From Hawksworthiomyces lignivorus (taxonomy: Eukaryota > Ascomycota > Sordariomycetes > Ophiostomatales > Ophiostomataceae), in assembly GCA_002917075.1 (NCBI GenBank), contig NTMA01000063.1, forward strand, positions 174,918 to 238,917: a DNA stretch of 64,000 nucleotides. The letters run 5' to 3'. Below the pieces are notes generated by a model. That model made no database searches. It was not told the DNA's origin and worked only from the letters and a program-made list of their open reading frames with translations. The translations under genes were made by a program, and so were the position numbers. Shown piece by piece: positions 45,914-60,000 of this stretch; the first letter of the stretch is position 1; every line of letters begins with the position of its first letter.

Positions 45914-48900
45914 ATCGCTCCGACAGCAGGATCCACAGCCGCTCTGCATACTTGTAAAGGATTCTCTAAGGTGTGCATTTACATTATCGATTTGATAACA
46001 GCGACCATGCATAGCATCCTGCGCTCTTACTAGCAATAACCTATATGGAATGGCTCAGTGCAGTCCTGAGCTTAGATATACACACAAATATAAGGGAATA
46101 AATTCGTAGCACACGATCACAGACTTATAACTAGATGACAGTCTTGCATTATACGTCTTTCAAGACCTTGGGCTTCTTCCTAAAGACTTCTAAAATATGA
46201 GGAAGGCTGTTGAGTAATGTAAGGCATATGGGTATTGTTGTATTTTGCTTTGGTTGTCAGGTCTCAGGGATAACCCTTTAATGAATATGTCGGTGGAACA
46301 GACTGTCCAGAAGATGAATTCAGGATTATTTCATAGGATTTTACATGTATCTATTCTACGTACATGTGTGCCTCTTGCCTCCCCTTCTCTCTGAAGGAAG
46401 AAGGTACCTAAAGCCCAAGAATTATCCCCCCTTTTTTATCAATGGGGCTGTCCGTAGTCCCAGTTACCAATATTGCGAATATCTGTCGTCACTCTGACGG
46501 GAGCCACTTCGGTCTAGAACAGAAGGCGAATATTACGTAGAAGAAATATTGATCTTAGCCTTCTAGATGTATTTCGACTGAGATGTACGCATCAATTCTG
46601 AGTCGGAAAGACGGATATAGCAGAAGCTGTCGGAGAGTCGGGGATTGCGCCAAGGTAAGCGTCCTTCGACGTGAGATGTTTCTCTAACCTATATTTAGAT
46701 TACCCCTTAAAACAAGGTACGACAGAAACGTCAGTTATTCTGTCTTTGCTAAATAGACACTGAGATTGCAATTTCGAGACGGACAACTTACATCGGCTGC
46801 AGGTCAATTGTCTACCGGAACCAAAAGCCGCGGCCCGCAGCTGGGTGAATGCAAGGCTAGTTTGAGAGCCCAGTCTCCCTCGCTGCCGCAGTATCTGTCC
46901 AAGACATTTGATCTGAAATCCGCGGGCTTCTCAACGTTTCTGTAATCTTGTCTTTCACCACACAGGGCCGGAGTCCGTAAGATAAGCATTGGCGTGCGAA
47001 TTGTCGATGACGGCATGGCACTGCCATGCAGAACGTAGAAGCACCCGGCCGGCTTCCTGGCATCCTGCCACCCTTTGGTGCTTCTATCACTTCACAAAAC
47101 CAAGAGCTTCCTCGCCGGTCGAACCAAGAAGCACCCTAAAGGCTAATGCAGTTGCCTTGTTTAGCTGCGCCATAATTCTGAGAAGGACTGCTTTGTCACA
47201 AACAGGAATTACAATCTCAAAGGGTAAAAATAAAGACGTGAGTTCACTGAATATGCCAGAAGAAGGGGAGGTTTGGGCTAGAGCTTTTCCCCTAGAATAC
47301 AAGTACGGAGAGATATAAGAGAAGACTGCAAACGAAGAGAAAACTGAAAAGCAATGCAAGGTAGAACCTCGAGAATCACGAGAAAGCGTTCTCCCAAGAG
47401 GACAATAACGTAAAAGACGAATCAAATTGCCTTGCTTTGATCTGCTAGCCAAGCAAATATGCAGATAGACAAATCTGCAAGCAGTCATCGAAAAAAAAAA
47501 AAAAAAAAAAAAAAAACATGTGCACACAAAAGAATAGACGAAGCTAGAGGCAAGCCACACAGATCATGCTTGGCCTGTGCCGGTTGCATGCTTAGTGGCA
47601 GCCGGCTTCTGCGATTGACGAGATTCTCGGATCAGCCAGACTCGTGTGGCCGCAGCGGCGAGATCGTGTTAGACTGCAGCAGTCCATTTTCTCCGTCTCG
47701 TCTTTGTTGTCCTCGTCTGTGAGGTGTCTGCTTCATTCGTATCTAAATCGGAGACTGCAGTATTCTCAGACCACCTAGATAGAGATCTGTGCCTGAGATT
47801 GGCTGTGGTCTCTCGGTGGGCGAGCAAACCTTGGGTTATGATACACGAACATCTTGGCCCGCCAATGAGTGCAGTCGAGGCCACGTACTGGCTCAAAATA
47901 GTTTACGTGTACAGTCGTCAATGTTTCGGAATCCAGTTTTCGCTGCTCCCTGGCATTTCCCATCTCGTATACGAATGGCTCTGCAACTTTTACGGAACTA
48001 AGCCTATCGAACTAAAATGCAGCGGCCGACAGACTACGAGCTGCAAGTTCTAGACCTATCAACCAGGGAAGCAAATCGTCACCGCGTTGAAACGAAACGT
48101 CTTTTGGACTCTAAACAGTCGCGTAACTTCATACTGGGTTAGAACAGCGATGCATCGCTGCGGGAGATTCCGTGGCAGCCAGCTGAAAGAGGAACACGCA
48201 AAATCTGCCTCGGTGGTCTTGTCATGCTTGGGACGCGTACTTTCATGCCCTCCTTTTTTTATTTTTTTTTATTTTTTTATTTTTTTTCCCACGGTAGTCG
48301 AGAATGTGCATAAAAAAGAAATGTTATTATTGCACGCGGCTAGATAAGATGCCAAGATACATACAATGTACATACATACTTGGACGACATGCTGCCCGTT
48401 TCGGGGCAATTCACCGCGTGCACAAGGCGTGGTGTGCTGCGTGGGACGAGGGACAGTTGTACATTCTACACAGCGGACGGCGGGAGAGTGACAAGCAGCC
48501 ATTATGTCCGCAGCCCGACGGTAATAAGACCCGTGGGTCCCCTAACTTTGGCGGTCTGAGGAGGTACATGCAAGCAGCCGTGGGGTCTGGCTGCATTCTC
48601 CAGCGGGCTTGGCCAGGCAGCAGAATTCTTTCAGGTCGAACAAAGCCTGCAAAAGCCTCCTCGTTTTATTTTTTATTTTTGGAGCGAGATCTAGGCTGTT
48701 TTACACAATACGGTCGTCCTCACGGGCTCAGTATACGACTAAAACAGCAGCTTCGCCTCTCTCCGCAGTTCCACGCAGCTGGGTTCAGCTGTTTCGAAAC
48801 GGTGTGAAGTTTATCACAGAGAGACATCGTCGCATTTCATGGCTGGCAAGGCATCCTGCCAAGATCAGCATGAACTGCGGACGAAATTGACACAGGGTGG

Positions 48901-51900
48901 AAAGAAGCATATGCTTAATCTAAAATACGCGTATGTACGAGTAACTACCGAAAGCAAATAGTCGTGACAGGTACGTGTATACTGGGTTGTGACAGCTATA
49001 CTGGGCTCAGTGGGTGTCTTGATGCGCTATAGGGTCAGGGAGTAATTACGTGTAGAGCCCGAAGACTAGGGACACCTTTCAGGGAGGGTCGGATTTTCCT
49101 TTAGCATGACATACGTAAGTCCGAGCTAGTGCGGACGAAAGTCCCACACCAAAAGCCTTGGTCGGGGATTCTGTCCATTCTGTCCTGATCCCTGAACACC
49201 CGACGTGTGCTATTTTTATGCCAAAAGGCGCTGTGGCGAAATGGTGGCCAAGCCTTGTTGCCCGAGTCTCGTAGGGAAATGGGTCCGATCGTCCCAGGGA
49301 GAGACAGAGAGACTCCATAATCATTTACGGAGACAAGGAGAAGCGGAGTTAAACCCGCCCTGTCCCCGCCTTCTTTTCTTTTTCCATTTTGCCCTGTCGA
49401 ACAAAACCAAAAAAAAAAAAAACCGAAATGAAACACGCGCACGTACGACAGAGGACGAATCCTCGTCATGAGGAGTGCCACTATCAAACAGCATCACAGC
49501 ATCGTAAGGACCGCTAGGGCAATGCTCTTCGCTTGCATGGGAAGCAGTCGTTTTTCTCCCTCTCCTCTCCTTCTCTCTCTTCGTTCTCAGCAGAGCTAGC
49601 GGATGGGAATGTGGATTGCATTCGTAAGCCTTCGGGTACGAGCTCGCAACCGTCGGGGGCTGTGATGTGCAAAGTATAGGAAACTTTGGTGAGAATTACG
49701 GAGTAGGGAGCATGCAATGGCGAGGGTCTGCTTATCCAATTTTTAATTTTTTTTTTGTTTCTTCTTTCTCTTTCCAAGTTTGAGTCCACGCTGGTGCGAT
49801 GCGCACAGTAAGCAGCAGGCCAGTGGGCTTGTGTCCCACCCTTGTTTGCTGGGCACGTTCCCCGTGGAAAATGCCTGTCGGTCAAGCCAAAACGCCGACT
49901 CCCCGTCCCTGGCGACGATCGCGCTGCTTGGACGCTAAGCCCAAGTATTACTGGGGGCCATTGGCCAAACGGAAATGAAGGCAGAGACCTCTTAGAGCTC
50001 CGGCTCCCACGGAACTGCTACGGAGTTTCTCTCAGAAAATCCAGAGCCGTTGAAAAAGGACCACAAAGGAAGATCGCATGGATGGAAAAGGGAAAAAAAA
50101 AGATTAGACGCCGATAATTCCATAGTCCGGCGAGCATCGCCCAATTGTCGGATCTTCGTTTTTTTTTCTTCTTCTGCATTACACATGTATGTACTTTCCG
50201 CTTCAACATTTGCCCTTATCGCTGGTTCCCTTGAGCCAATACCGGCCAAACCAATCTCGCCGGGCATTGAGGCTGTGCAGTGAAACCTCCACTGGTAGCT
50301 TGCCAGTCTCATCTCCCATTTCCCACTAGCAGACCAGAATTCGGCTTTTCGATGGATACCATTGCCCTGTTGATTTTCTCTCCTCACGGAGTGGCGGTAC
50401 TTGTACAAGCCACGAGATCGCCACTGATCTGAAAGTATTCTCCATCAGCAACGAGCAGTTCGTCGAGATGATATTGAATCCTGGCGATAACAATTTACTT
50501 GTGCACGCGCCATTGGCTAGCGCCTTGAGTAGAAGCACACTCTGTGAGATACAATGTACACGATGCACGCAAATTTACATACTGTAAATTACTCTGTAGG
50601 AAAGTCAAAGGCTACCCGCATTTCGGGAATGTCTCTTTTTCTGACGACGGCCCCGCTGAAGGCTAATACAAAATGAAGTATGCTTAGGACGTTGGAGACG
50701 ATGTGCTGGTAAGATGGGCACATGCAGCTGCGAAAGAAAGCCCCTCCTCCTCCCTTTAGCTGGTAAATTCTGAAATTAAATTTGCCTGTGGACAATTAAT
50801 GTAACGGGGAGCAGTGGTCCGTTGCACAAAAGCATACTTTTAACCTTAGTATAGTCGAATTCAGGCGGGCCAAATAGATGCGAAGAATGGACAGCACACA
50901 AATATTGTGGAAAGAGACCACGAGGACGGTGATGATGTAAACACACATGCTTGCTTGGGGCAACACATTGCGGCGGAGTTTTCGTACGGGGCAAATAAGC
51001 ATAGCGAGCTGCGAACGAGTCAATCAGAGAAGAGATGCGACCTCAGCATGATCCATCCATCCATCAGCGCATCAGAATGAGTTCACGATCTTCGCTTGTG
51101 ATTTCTTATTTTACATATGTTATTTCATATCTCTTTCCCTCTCTTTACTTTATCCTGCCTCGCTGTCATCTCGTATTATACTGGTTCTTCGCCACGGAGA
51201 TCTGAGCCCCCATGCCAAATGTCCGTCCGTTGTGGAAGCCGTTCTCGTTACAACGGTTTTGCCTTTTCACGCAATTCAAGCAGTCCAGCGGACCAAAAAA
51301 AAAAAAAAAAAAAGCATCGTAAAAGCGACGGCGGACGTCTCTCTGCCCAAAGAAGCAAAGAAGAACGTTTGAAAAAGAAACAAACAATGAGGAAAGGAAC
51401 CCTGGCCTATCGGCGTTGAAGAAAAGGACAGAGCCTAATGAACGAGGCCTCGTCATCATGAGCAAGCCCGTCGGCCGCCGCACTTTCTCCGGCGGTTGCA
51501 GGATACTCCATCGCACACATGTCCCCTCGTTATCCACGCTGCACGAAGTAAGCACACTTAATTCACAAATACTGCGTATTACATGCTCTGCATGCACAAT
51601 GGTGCATCAGTCAGATTGCTCGTAAAGACAAGCGCGAGCTAGTTTTTTATTATTTTTTTATTATTATTGTGCTCGAAGCAAGCTAGAGCAAGGAAAAGGA
51701 CTGAGAACGCTTGTTGTTAAAAAAGGATATACGCAAAGCACTGCCCTTCCCACCAGCTTGGCTCAGGTACCTCAACTAATGTCCCAACGAGTTCTAACCT
51801 GTTTAGAGTCTTATTGTGTGTGTTTCTGCGATGCCTGTGTGCTCCATATGCAGCGTGTTACCAGTGTGTGTGAGCGGTCTTGCTGAGTCGCTTCTCTCTT

Positions 51901-53340
51901 ATTCTACGACGTACGGCGTGTCCATTTCTCCCGGACGGTAGACAGATTCCTCTGTATGATTGGCTGGCCGGACCCTAGCCGCATTCTCGGAGTCCCAACA
52001 ATGTGAGGTACCTTCTCGGACTACTTTGTATGGGATTTGGCTTGGGTCCGAGGCGCTGAGTGACTTCTGGTTTGGCTACTGCCTGGGAAACGAGGCACGA
52101 TTGAGGCAGTGTGAGCAAGTAAATAGGGCCAAGGCGGGGCCAAGGACCAGGAGAGAGGGGGTGTCAAAGACAGAGGACGCGTCATCAGCTTTGGTACCTC
52201 ACACCCCCGAACAGCTCCCGTCTCTCTTTTCGCTTTCTCTTTCGCTTTGTCACTTTCTTTCTTTCATGCTACCGCCCCCAGTCAGCCTGCAACTCGCTCG
52301 TACGGGCTGCACTATATGCTTAGTACATGTACACTGTCGACACTGCAATCAAGGTAGCTGGCAACTTCCGTCTTTCCCACAACCCCCCCTGCCCTTGCCC
52401 CAAACTCTCAATCTTCCCAGCGGTCGCAGGTTCCTTCTTTTCCTTCCAAACTGATCCCGCTCTTTCCTTACCTTCCTTTCCCACCTCTCTTGTTGTCCAC
52501 CTACCACCCTACCAGCCAACTAACCACCTTCACCACCGCCGACCACTTCCCTAAAGCAATCCCCAAAGCCACCCTAAACCAGTCGTTGGCGCCTTCCCTA
52601 TACTGTCTGTTCCCTGCCTCACCAAGCTCTTTTCTTCCTAGTGGGTGAGATAGGTGGCTTCTAAGCGTTTGTTCCTTCCCTCTGAATCCTCATAATCCTC
52701 ATATTCCTCATATTCCTCATCTTTTACTCTTATTCCCCCTTCTAACACACGCCCTCCCCCCCCTACAGACTCCACAGCCCCCCAGTTACACCCCCCCCCC
52801 CCTCGGACCAGGCACCCACATTTTGAGAACACACCCAGACAAATCTCCTGTTTCTCCTTCTCGCTCTCGCTTCTCTCCCTTTCTCCACGCCATAATTCTA
52901 CAATAGGGCGTCGCTTTTCGCATCAGTGCAATTCATTACTCCCTTTTCCTCTTTAATGATTCTCTCCTCCTTATCCTTCCCGGCTCTTTTCCTCATTTCA
53001 TCTATTGCACTCCCACATCCTTTCTGTTTCTAGATTTTCCTCTTTTCTTGTTTCCTCTTCTTATTTGCATACTCTTTCGTCTCTTCTTCGATTGATGGCC
53101 TAGAACCGAACACTTCGCTCTCCTCTATTTCAATCGCTCCGACAATCAAGTCGACGACAATTTTGGAACTACAAACGCGATCATTAATCGCCACATTCTG
53201 CACTTTCATTTCCACCGTATTCACACTCTGTCGTCCATACTCATACGCACACACACCCGCACACACAATCGTCATCATTTGACGCGTCCGGCGGTCACAT
53301 TCTCTCTCTATTCCCCCGAGTCTATCGACGATCTACAGCA
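45914..53340. other. 7.4-kb gene-poor region, ending in the bZIP promoter and leader
   Basis: No gene is supported. 46060-46800 is AT-rich with many stops in all frames. Poly-A tracts lie near 47491-47516 and 51295-51313; T-rich runs lie at 48256-48290. From about 52200 the plus strand becomes strongly pyrimidine-rich, with a near-perfect 9-base tandem (tcctcatat type, 52687-52720) and a 12-C run (about 52790), up to the bZIP start. An apparent frame at 51960-52454 lies in this low-complexity DNA and is not called. Confidence 0.4.
52205..53340 (+). promoter_or_regulatory. Long CT-rich promoter/5' leader of the MeaB-like bZIP gene, with short uORFs
   Basis: Over 1 kb of C/T-rich sequence precedes the ATG at 53341. 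If transcribed, it contains upstream frames: ATG 52956 (25 codons) and a minimal Met-Ala-stop at 53095-53103. Long leaders with uORFs are common on fungal regulators and can limit translation. The transcription start is not known. Confidence 0.45.
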
Positions 53341-55337
53341 ATGATGATGGGAGGAATCAAACAAGAGGCCGACGCCCATAGTAGCACGATGACCGACAAT
53401 TTGTCGTCTTCATCGGCCGTCGGCCAGAACGGTCTCATCGACCCTATCGATTCGCTGCTCGACCTTTCCGAGTACGACAACGCAAACCAGTTCAACTCGC
53501 CGTCCCTATCACCGGCGGCATCCAAGAACTCGTTCGCCCGCACCACCGCGGCCTCGACCCCAGCATCGCTGCTCTCGACAAGCCAGCCCTTGACTGGCCC
53601 CAGCCATCAGTATGACCAGTACAAGCAGCAGACGGGATTCGTCCCAGGCGCTCTGGCCAACACTTTTGCCGTGACCCAAAACACCAACCAGGTTGCTGGC
53701 TTCAACAACTTCGACATGGGCCTGTTCAACATTGGCGGCGGCGACGAAATGTTCGACTTCAACACGGCGCCGAACAATACCTCAGTCAGCCCGTCCGACA
53801 TCGACCTGGAATTTGAATCGCCCGCGGCCGATGCGGCATTCTTCTTCCCCGAGCAGATGACCGGTGCCGGCCCCAATGCCACCCTTACTGCAAGCATCCT
53901 TCCCAGCCAGGAGCCGCATGGTCTTCAGTCACCCCCCGTGCTGGCTGGCAATGCCGCTTCTCAGGGCAACGTCGGCCGTCTCTGGCCCGGCGCCCACCAG
54001 CAAGCCGCACTGGCAAAGGCACAGGCCCAGCAGCGCCAGCAGCAGCAAATCATCCAGCAGCAGCAGCAGCGCCAGCGCCAGAGCTCCGCCGGCCAGAACC
54101 AGATGAAGCCGCAGCCACCGCAAGGACGCACCAAGTCAGGCCAGCCGTCCGATCCCATCGTCGAGCAGAAGATCACTCAGCTCCTCAGCTCGATGCGCGC
54201 CAAGTCGTCATCGCCCAATGGCACCAACGGTGGCTCCATGGTCAACATCTCTCGTCCGAAGAAGGACGAAGAAGATATGGACGACGATGAGCGGCTGCTG
54301 GCCAGCGAGGAGGGCAAGAAGCTCTCAAGCAAGGAACGCCGCCAGCTGCGGAACAAAGTGTCAGCCCGTGCCTTTCGGTCCCGGAGGAAGGGTAAGTTCA
54401 TGATGAAATACATATTGTGTTGCGCTTTGGATTCGTCTCGTCCGTATAACTAACTGATTATCTAGAATACATCTCGCAGCTCGAGTCTGAGATCGCTACC
54501 AAGGTCACCGAGAACGGCGACCTCCGTGCTCAGAACCGTGCTCTCGTTGAAGAGAACAAGCGTCTCTCGGATCTCACCCGCATGCTTCTCGGCTCGCCGT
54601 CCTTCTCTGATTTCCTGGACCGCCTCAGCTCCAACCCTGCCCTTCTCCCCCAAAACCAGCCCCAGCCCCAGCCCCAGGTCGCCTCCCAAGCAGAGCAGAG
54701 ACAGGAGCGGCAGGCTCCTAAGGACGTCAACCCGTACTCTGCCCAGCAGCAGATCGGCATGGCCATGATCCCCGAGCAGAACATTGATTTCTCCATGCTG
54801 CAGGTAGAGTCGGAGCCGACCTTCTTCCAGCCGCAGGTGTATGCCGTCTTGGAGACCCCCGATGTTACTATTCCCTCGATCGATACATCGCTCCTCACGG
54901 GCAAGACCTCCAACTTTGTCGGCTCTTACTACGATGACGAGAAGATCGACATGCCAGTGATCGAGCACCCGATCACCGAGAACACCAAGGACGCTTCCCA
55001 GGCTACAGCTGTTGAGGTTGATGAGGAGTTTGAGAACGACCCTGACTTTGCTCTGTACCACAACAGCTCTTCTGTCTCGCCCGCAGCGGTCGAGGCCACA
55101 CCGGAAATTTCCAACAAGCCTCGTGAGCTGAACACCGAAGCGATGTCAGAAGTTGACATGGATGTTTTCGGTGGCATCGAGCCCGAGAAGGCTCTGGCTC
55201 GCTTCGAGCTGGTCGAGTCTTCGGAGGAGGTCGTCCGTGAAGTTGAAGAGTCGATCGCCCTTGCCCGGATAGCACGGATAGCGAGCAGCATCAATGCCAC
55301 AGTGTCGAGGTTAGACATGCTGAATGCTGACTCATAG
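53341..55337 (+). CDS. meaB: bZIP transcription factor, MeaB-like, two exons
   Basis: Exons 53341-54391 and 54466-55337 encode 640 residues. The 74-base intron (GTAAGT...ATCTAG, CTAACTGAT branch) splits a Glu codon inside the bZIP domain. The basic region contains RRQLRNKVSARAFRSRRK (333-350), matching the N-x7-R rule with Asn338 and Arg346. It runs into a zipper with leucines at 356, 370, 377 and 384, followed by LSDLTRMLLGSPSFSDFLD. The N-terminus is Ser/Asn/Gln-rich with a poly-Gln run (about 230-250); the C-terminal half is acidic with Glu-rich helices, plausibly activating. The basic-region signature is the one I associate with MeaB, which acts in nitrogen metabolite repression and, in Fusarium, in secondary metabolism. 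The bZIP assignment is certain; the MeaB identity is from memory of the domain and less so. It binds DNA as a dimer in the nucleus. Confidence 0.85.
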
Positions 55338-57070
55338 ATACGAAGCTGTGACTGATACCTGGGGAGGCATCTTGCATTTCCTTGTTTCAACGCATTCTCA
55401 CGCCTGATGGCTCGCGCTGATTTGTCCTGCACATGACGGTGGCACATTTGTTCATCATCCTCATCTCATTTTACTTTATCTCAATGTTTTACGCTGCATC
55501 TGGGAAAAAGAGTTCAAACATTTTGTTGTAAACACACCATTACCTCTTTGGCGTCAATGATCTCTAGGAACTGGTTGGATTGGGTGGGCTAGGATTCTTT
55601 GCTTTTTTTTTATTCTCTTTTCGTCGTTTTGGGCCTCTATCTGTCTGTGCTGTAGCCGAGGAAAATCGGCTCTATTTTCCTTGGTTTTTACTGTTCTGTT
55701 TTTGTTTCATGATGATGACGTTCTTGAGAGACCGCGATGATGAAGGTCTCGGTGCTTGAAGCACCCTTTTTCAATACTTCTAGCTTTAACTTTACGGAGA
55801 CGGATATGGTGGGTTTTTGACGGACCGGATATGATTATTTACATATACAAGAATATTTTTAGAACCACTTCCCCGACTGAACACATTCTAAACCTGTAAG
55901 CTATGTGAACCAAACAGCATTGCCTGAAGCGACTGTAATTGATGTCTACGCCTATTTTTTGTGCAATGTACCCCGTAGTAAATTTGACGTCTTCGAAACC
56001 TACTGTTAGACATCCGCTTTTAAGATTAATGTGCACGACTGTTCCGACATTTTGATATTAAGTGCTTTTTGGGTCCACAAGACTTTTGTTGAGGACCGAG
56101 AGATAGGGGAATTAAATGTTGATGCCAGTTGTGCTTTGCCTATAGCTACAGCGCCCAAAATAAGAAGCAGCAAGAGTAGGAGGCACAATAGGCGGGCAGG
56201 CGGCTTCGTGAAACGACTTGCTTCGTGCAATTACTTTTCTAAACTCAATTGTCATTAATGTGTCAATTTAAATAATGTAGATAGCTCATATGCATCCCCT
56301 TTACTCATCAAGAGTGAGACTCGCCAAGGCGATGTGACGTCAGGTTTACCGCTTCGTGCCGCCCGCCATTCCAGTCTTACCGCTGCTAAAGAGTCGCGAA
56401 TCCCAGAAGACTGCGAAAATCCGTGGCAAAAAAAAAGTGGCACATCCATTCCAACAACACTTTTGAGCATCGTGTAAAGTAGATAAAAAAAAAAAAAACT
56501 ACGACCGTGAAAAGAAGCCAAATTGATGAATAAAAACAGCAATAACAAAAGAATCGTTTCATTATCGCGACAGTACTTTGTTATCGTTGGGCTGCTCCTT
56601 CCCAGGGTCGACCGCCCCTATTGCGCGGAGTCATTGACCCGGCAACGGTTGGCGAGTAAACAATATATGCCCACACATAGGTGCACCACCAATATCTTTG
56701 GAGCTTTATGCGTAAAGAGACAGACATCTCTTTACAACACAAAGACCAGTTGAGCGTTACTGACCGTCTTTTTGTGGCGGTTGCTTTATGATTCATTAGA
56801 TTTTGTTTTTGCATTGCGTCCTTTTCTTTTGTTTGTTTGCCTGCCTCTCCTCAAAACAAATCGTTTTTGACCATCCTCCCATACTCTCTTCCTCTTTGTT
56901 ACCGTGTTGGCAGCCGAAGGAAAACACCATTCTGCTCATCAAGATCAGACTGGGAAAGAGGTCCAAGGACATATAATTTACCTGGAGCTCTTTTTTTGGT
57001 TTTTTTGTTCGCTGATTCTCTCGCCCCTCTCATCTACTAAATCACACACGCACCCATATCTACTCCAACC
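55338..57070. other. 1.7-kb spacer between the bZIP and the 1128-residue gene
   Basis: 3' flank of the bZIP, an AT-rich part (55800-56300) and the pyrimidine-rich promoter of the next gene (56815-57060). No gene supported. Confidence 0.45.
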
Positions 57071-60000
57071 ATGGAAGAAAGCATCCTCCACGACTCGAGT
57101 GTCGATCAACAGACGGCAGAGGTCGAGATTCCGACCCTGGACGTGAACGAAAATAAGATAGATGAGGCGCCTTTCTCTGAGCCTGACCAAGAGACACACT
57201 CCACAGAAGACAACGCGAGCCAAGCTGGCGAGTTGACTCTGGAGGACATTGCGGAGAAAGCGAAGGAGGAGGAAGAAGAAGAGAATGTCGACGAGCACCC
57301 TCAAGAGACGGCGGAACAGGATGAACAATCTGTACAAGATGATAATGAGGAAATAGCAGCGGACAATGAGGAAGCTGGACAAGAAGACGGCGACGATGAG
57401 ACAAGCGAGCCTTTGGTAGAATCTCACGAGCATGACGAGGAAGAGCTTGAAGAAGAGGCTGTTGAAAACCTAGAGTATGATGCTGCCGAAGCCAATGATG
57501 CTCAAGAGCCTGAGCTAGCAGGAGAAGATGCGTTTGCTTCAGACGAGGATCTTGCCGAGCACGAAGAGGCAGATGTCTCTACGACAGAGATGGAGCCTAT
57601 GGCAGAGGAGCTTGAGCACGAAGTGGACCAAGACCACGAAGAGCACCAGGACGTGCAGGAAGACGAAGCTCCGCGGCGCACGTCTTCCTCCTCTGGCGGC
57701 TCCCAACGGCGCACCTCTCTGCGCACGGAGGCACTGATCCAGGCCGCCGCCCGGGCGGTGGTGGCCACCATTGAGAAACAAGACAGTGCGGAGGCAGACA
57801 CCCTAGACTTTTTGGATGGTGCGGCCGAGCTTGACCTCAGCCAGCGCGACGTGATGGACGAGGACAGCCACCGGACTGCAACAGACGACGAGGAGCATGA
57901 TGGCCCCGAAGACGGCCTCGACGAGGACGACGTGTTCAGCGAGCGCAGCCCGCGCAGCTCGCTCGGCTCGTTCGAGCACCACAGCAGCAGCAGCGTCGAC
58001 GGCGAGCGGCAGGAGAAGCAGATCAAAGAAAACACGATTGCCGCAGAAACAATACACATGCAGAGTGTGCCTGCCGACGAGACCGACAATGCACGCCACC
58101 GCTCACCACGGCTCTCGGACATCACCGGCATCTCCAACATATCGCAGTACGAGAGGCACGACGGCGGCCACGGCATTGATGACGACTACGAAAGCTATGA
58201 TGACGCGGAAGACTTCGCACCGCATACCATCCGGGGCACGCCGCGGCCCGCCTTCCGCACGCCATCATCCGTCCGTGCTCTGCAGATGTCATCACCATCG
58301 CCATCTGTCATTTTCGGCGGCACGCCGCGCTCGACGCGGAGGCGCCGTCAGGGCACGCCTGGTGCTGCAGGTACCGGCGACGAGGGTGAGAGCTTCGGCG
58401 CGTATTCATTCGGCTCGCGCGGCTCTCTGCCCGGGTCGCCTTCCAAGCAGTCGACGCCCACGCGGTTTAAGAAAGTGTTCCAGCGACCAGAGCCGGCTCC
58501 TTTGGTTCTGCTGCACGCCACGCTCATGCCCACGCGCTGGGTGTGGTCGGATGTGCTGCGGGGCCTGGACGAGAGCCTGTGCGGCGAGAGCAGCCCGTCG
58601 ACTGGGAAAGGCCTGTTGACGAGCGGCACCACCCCGGAGCTCAGCGCCCCCCTCAAGCGCCTGCACAGCGCCTGGAACCAGCTTCAAGAGTACGCCCTCG
58701 GCGGTGACACCGTAGCCGAGCGTGGTGTGCTGCTGCCGCATCCCCAAAACGACTACGAGGTTCTGGAGGAGCGGCTTCTGGAGGCCCTGGAGCTGCCTGT
58801 CCGGCGGCGCGCTCGCATTCTTGAGTGCGGCCACTACCTGGGTCCTGCCGACGATGATGAGGAGAGCGATGATGATGAGTACGACGACGGATATGGCGAC
58901 GAGTACGGCGAGGACGAGGAGAGCAAGCGCCACTGGTGCGCCACCTGCCGGTCTGACATACGCTACGAGTCGCTCGGCGCCGAGCGCGTATTCCGCGTCA
59001 AGGTGTACGCAAGCAACGGCCTGATGACGGCGGGCGCGTGGGAGGCGTGCTGGCGAGAGATGGAGCGCGTCGACGTCGAGATCGAGCCCATCGTCGCGGA
59101 CGCGGCCCTCCTGCGGGAGCTGAACCAGCTGCGGGCGCAGCAGCAGGAGGCTCTCCGGCTGCGCCGGGAGAGGGAGGAGGCAGAGGAGGAGAAGAGGAAG
59201 GAGGAAGCGAGCAATCAGGTGGCCCTGGCGAGCGAGCACCTGGACGGCGACCTCCAAGTCGAGGAGCGGCCATCGCGGCAGATTGCCGCTGTGGAGCACT
59301 TCGAACTAGCGTCTCCGTCCCGCGCAGTCGACGTCCTTTCCTCCTCGCCGCCGCTGCGCGACTCTCCTGTCGAGCCGGCCGCCATTACTACGACGGACCA
59401 CGGGCATGCCGAGCAGCGGCGGCGCGATGCCGAGGCGCGTCTGCGGGAGATCTACGGCCAGACGCCGCCGCAGCCGATGGCCGCCATCGGGTCAGCAGCA
59501 GATGCAGACATTACTACTAGAGATGTGGACAGCCCGGCACTCGACAGCCATCACGATGCCGCACATGGCAGCCTGCTAGACAGCACAAGCAGCCATGACC
59601 ACATCGACGCCCATGACGCGTTTGGCCCATCGCCTCCCTCGCCCAGCGCCGAAGCGTACGAGCGCCGCGAGGAGCGCCGCCAGCGCCAGCAGCAGCAGTA
59701 CTCAGCCGAGTCCCATCCTGACTTTGCGCGAGATGTGCCTTCATCTTTCCCGCCATCGTCATCTCATCCTCAGCATCCTTCTTCCTCCTCGAAAGCCGGC
59801 AACCCATACGAGTCTGCTTCGCTGGCCGAGCTGCTTCTGGCCGCTGCCAAGGTCTTCCTGCGCGACCGTAAGCACATCGCCATCACGGTCCTGAGCGCGA
59901 TGGTGATTGTGCTGGTCGCTTGGCGGTCGCCGGCTGCCGATGCGTCGGAGCCGGCAGTGGCGGCGGCCGTCCGCCCCATTGCTGGTTCCCATCTCCCGGC

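Noticed and set aside
46060..46800. AT-rich stretch as a possible RIP-mutated transposon
   Set aside because: No terminal repeats, no transposase or reverse-transcriptase remnants in any frame, and only moderate AT content.
49199..49290. tRNA-like box A (tggcgaaatgg) and box B-like (gggtccgatcg) sequence
   Set aside because: The arms do not pair into a cloverleaf and no acceptor stem or terminator follows.
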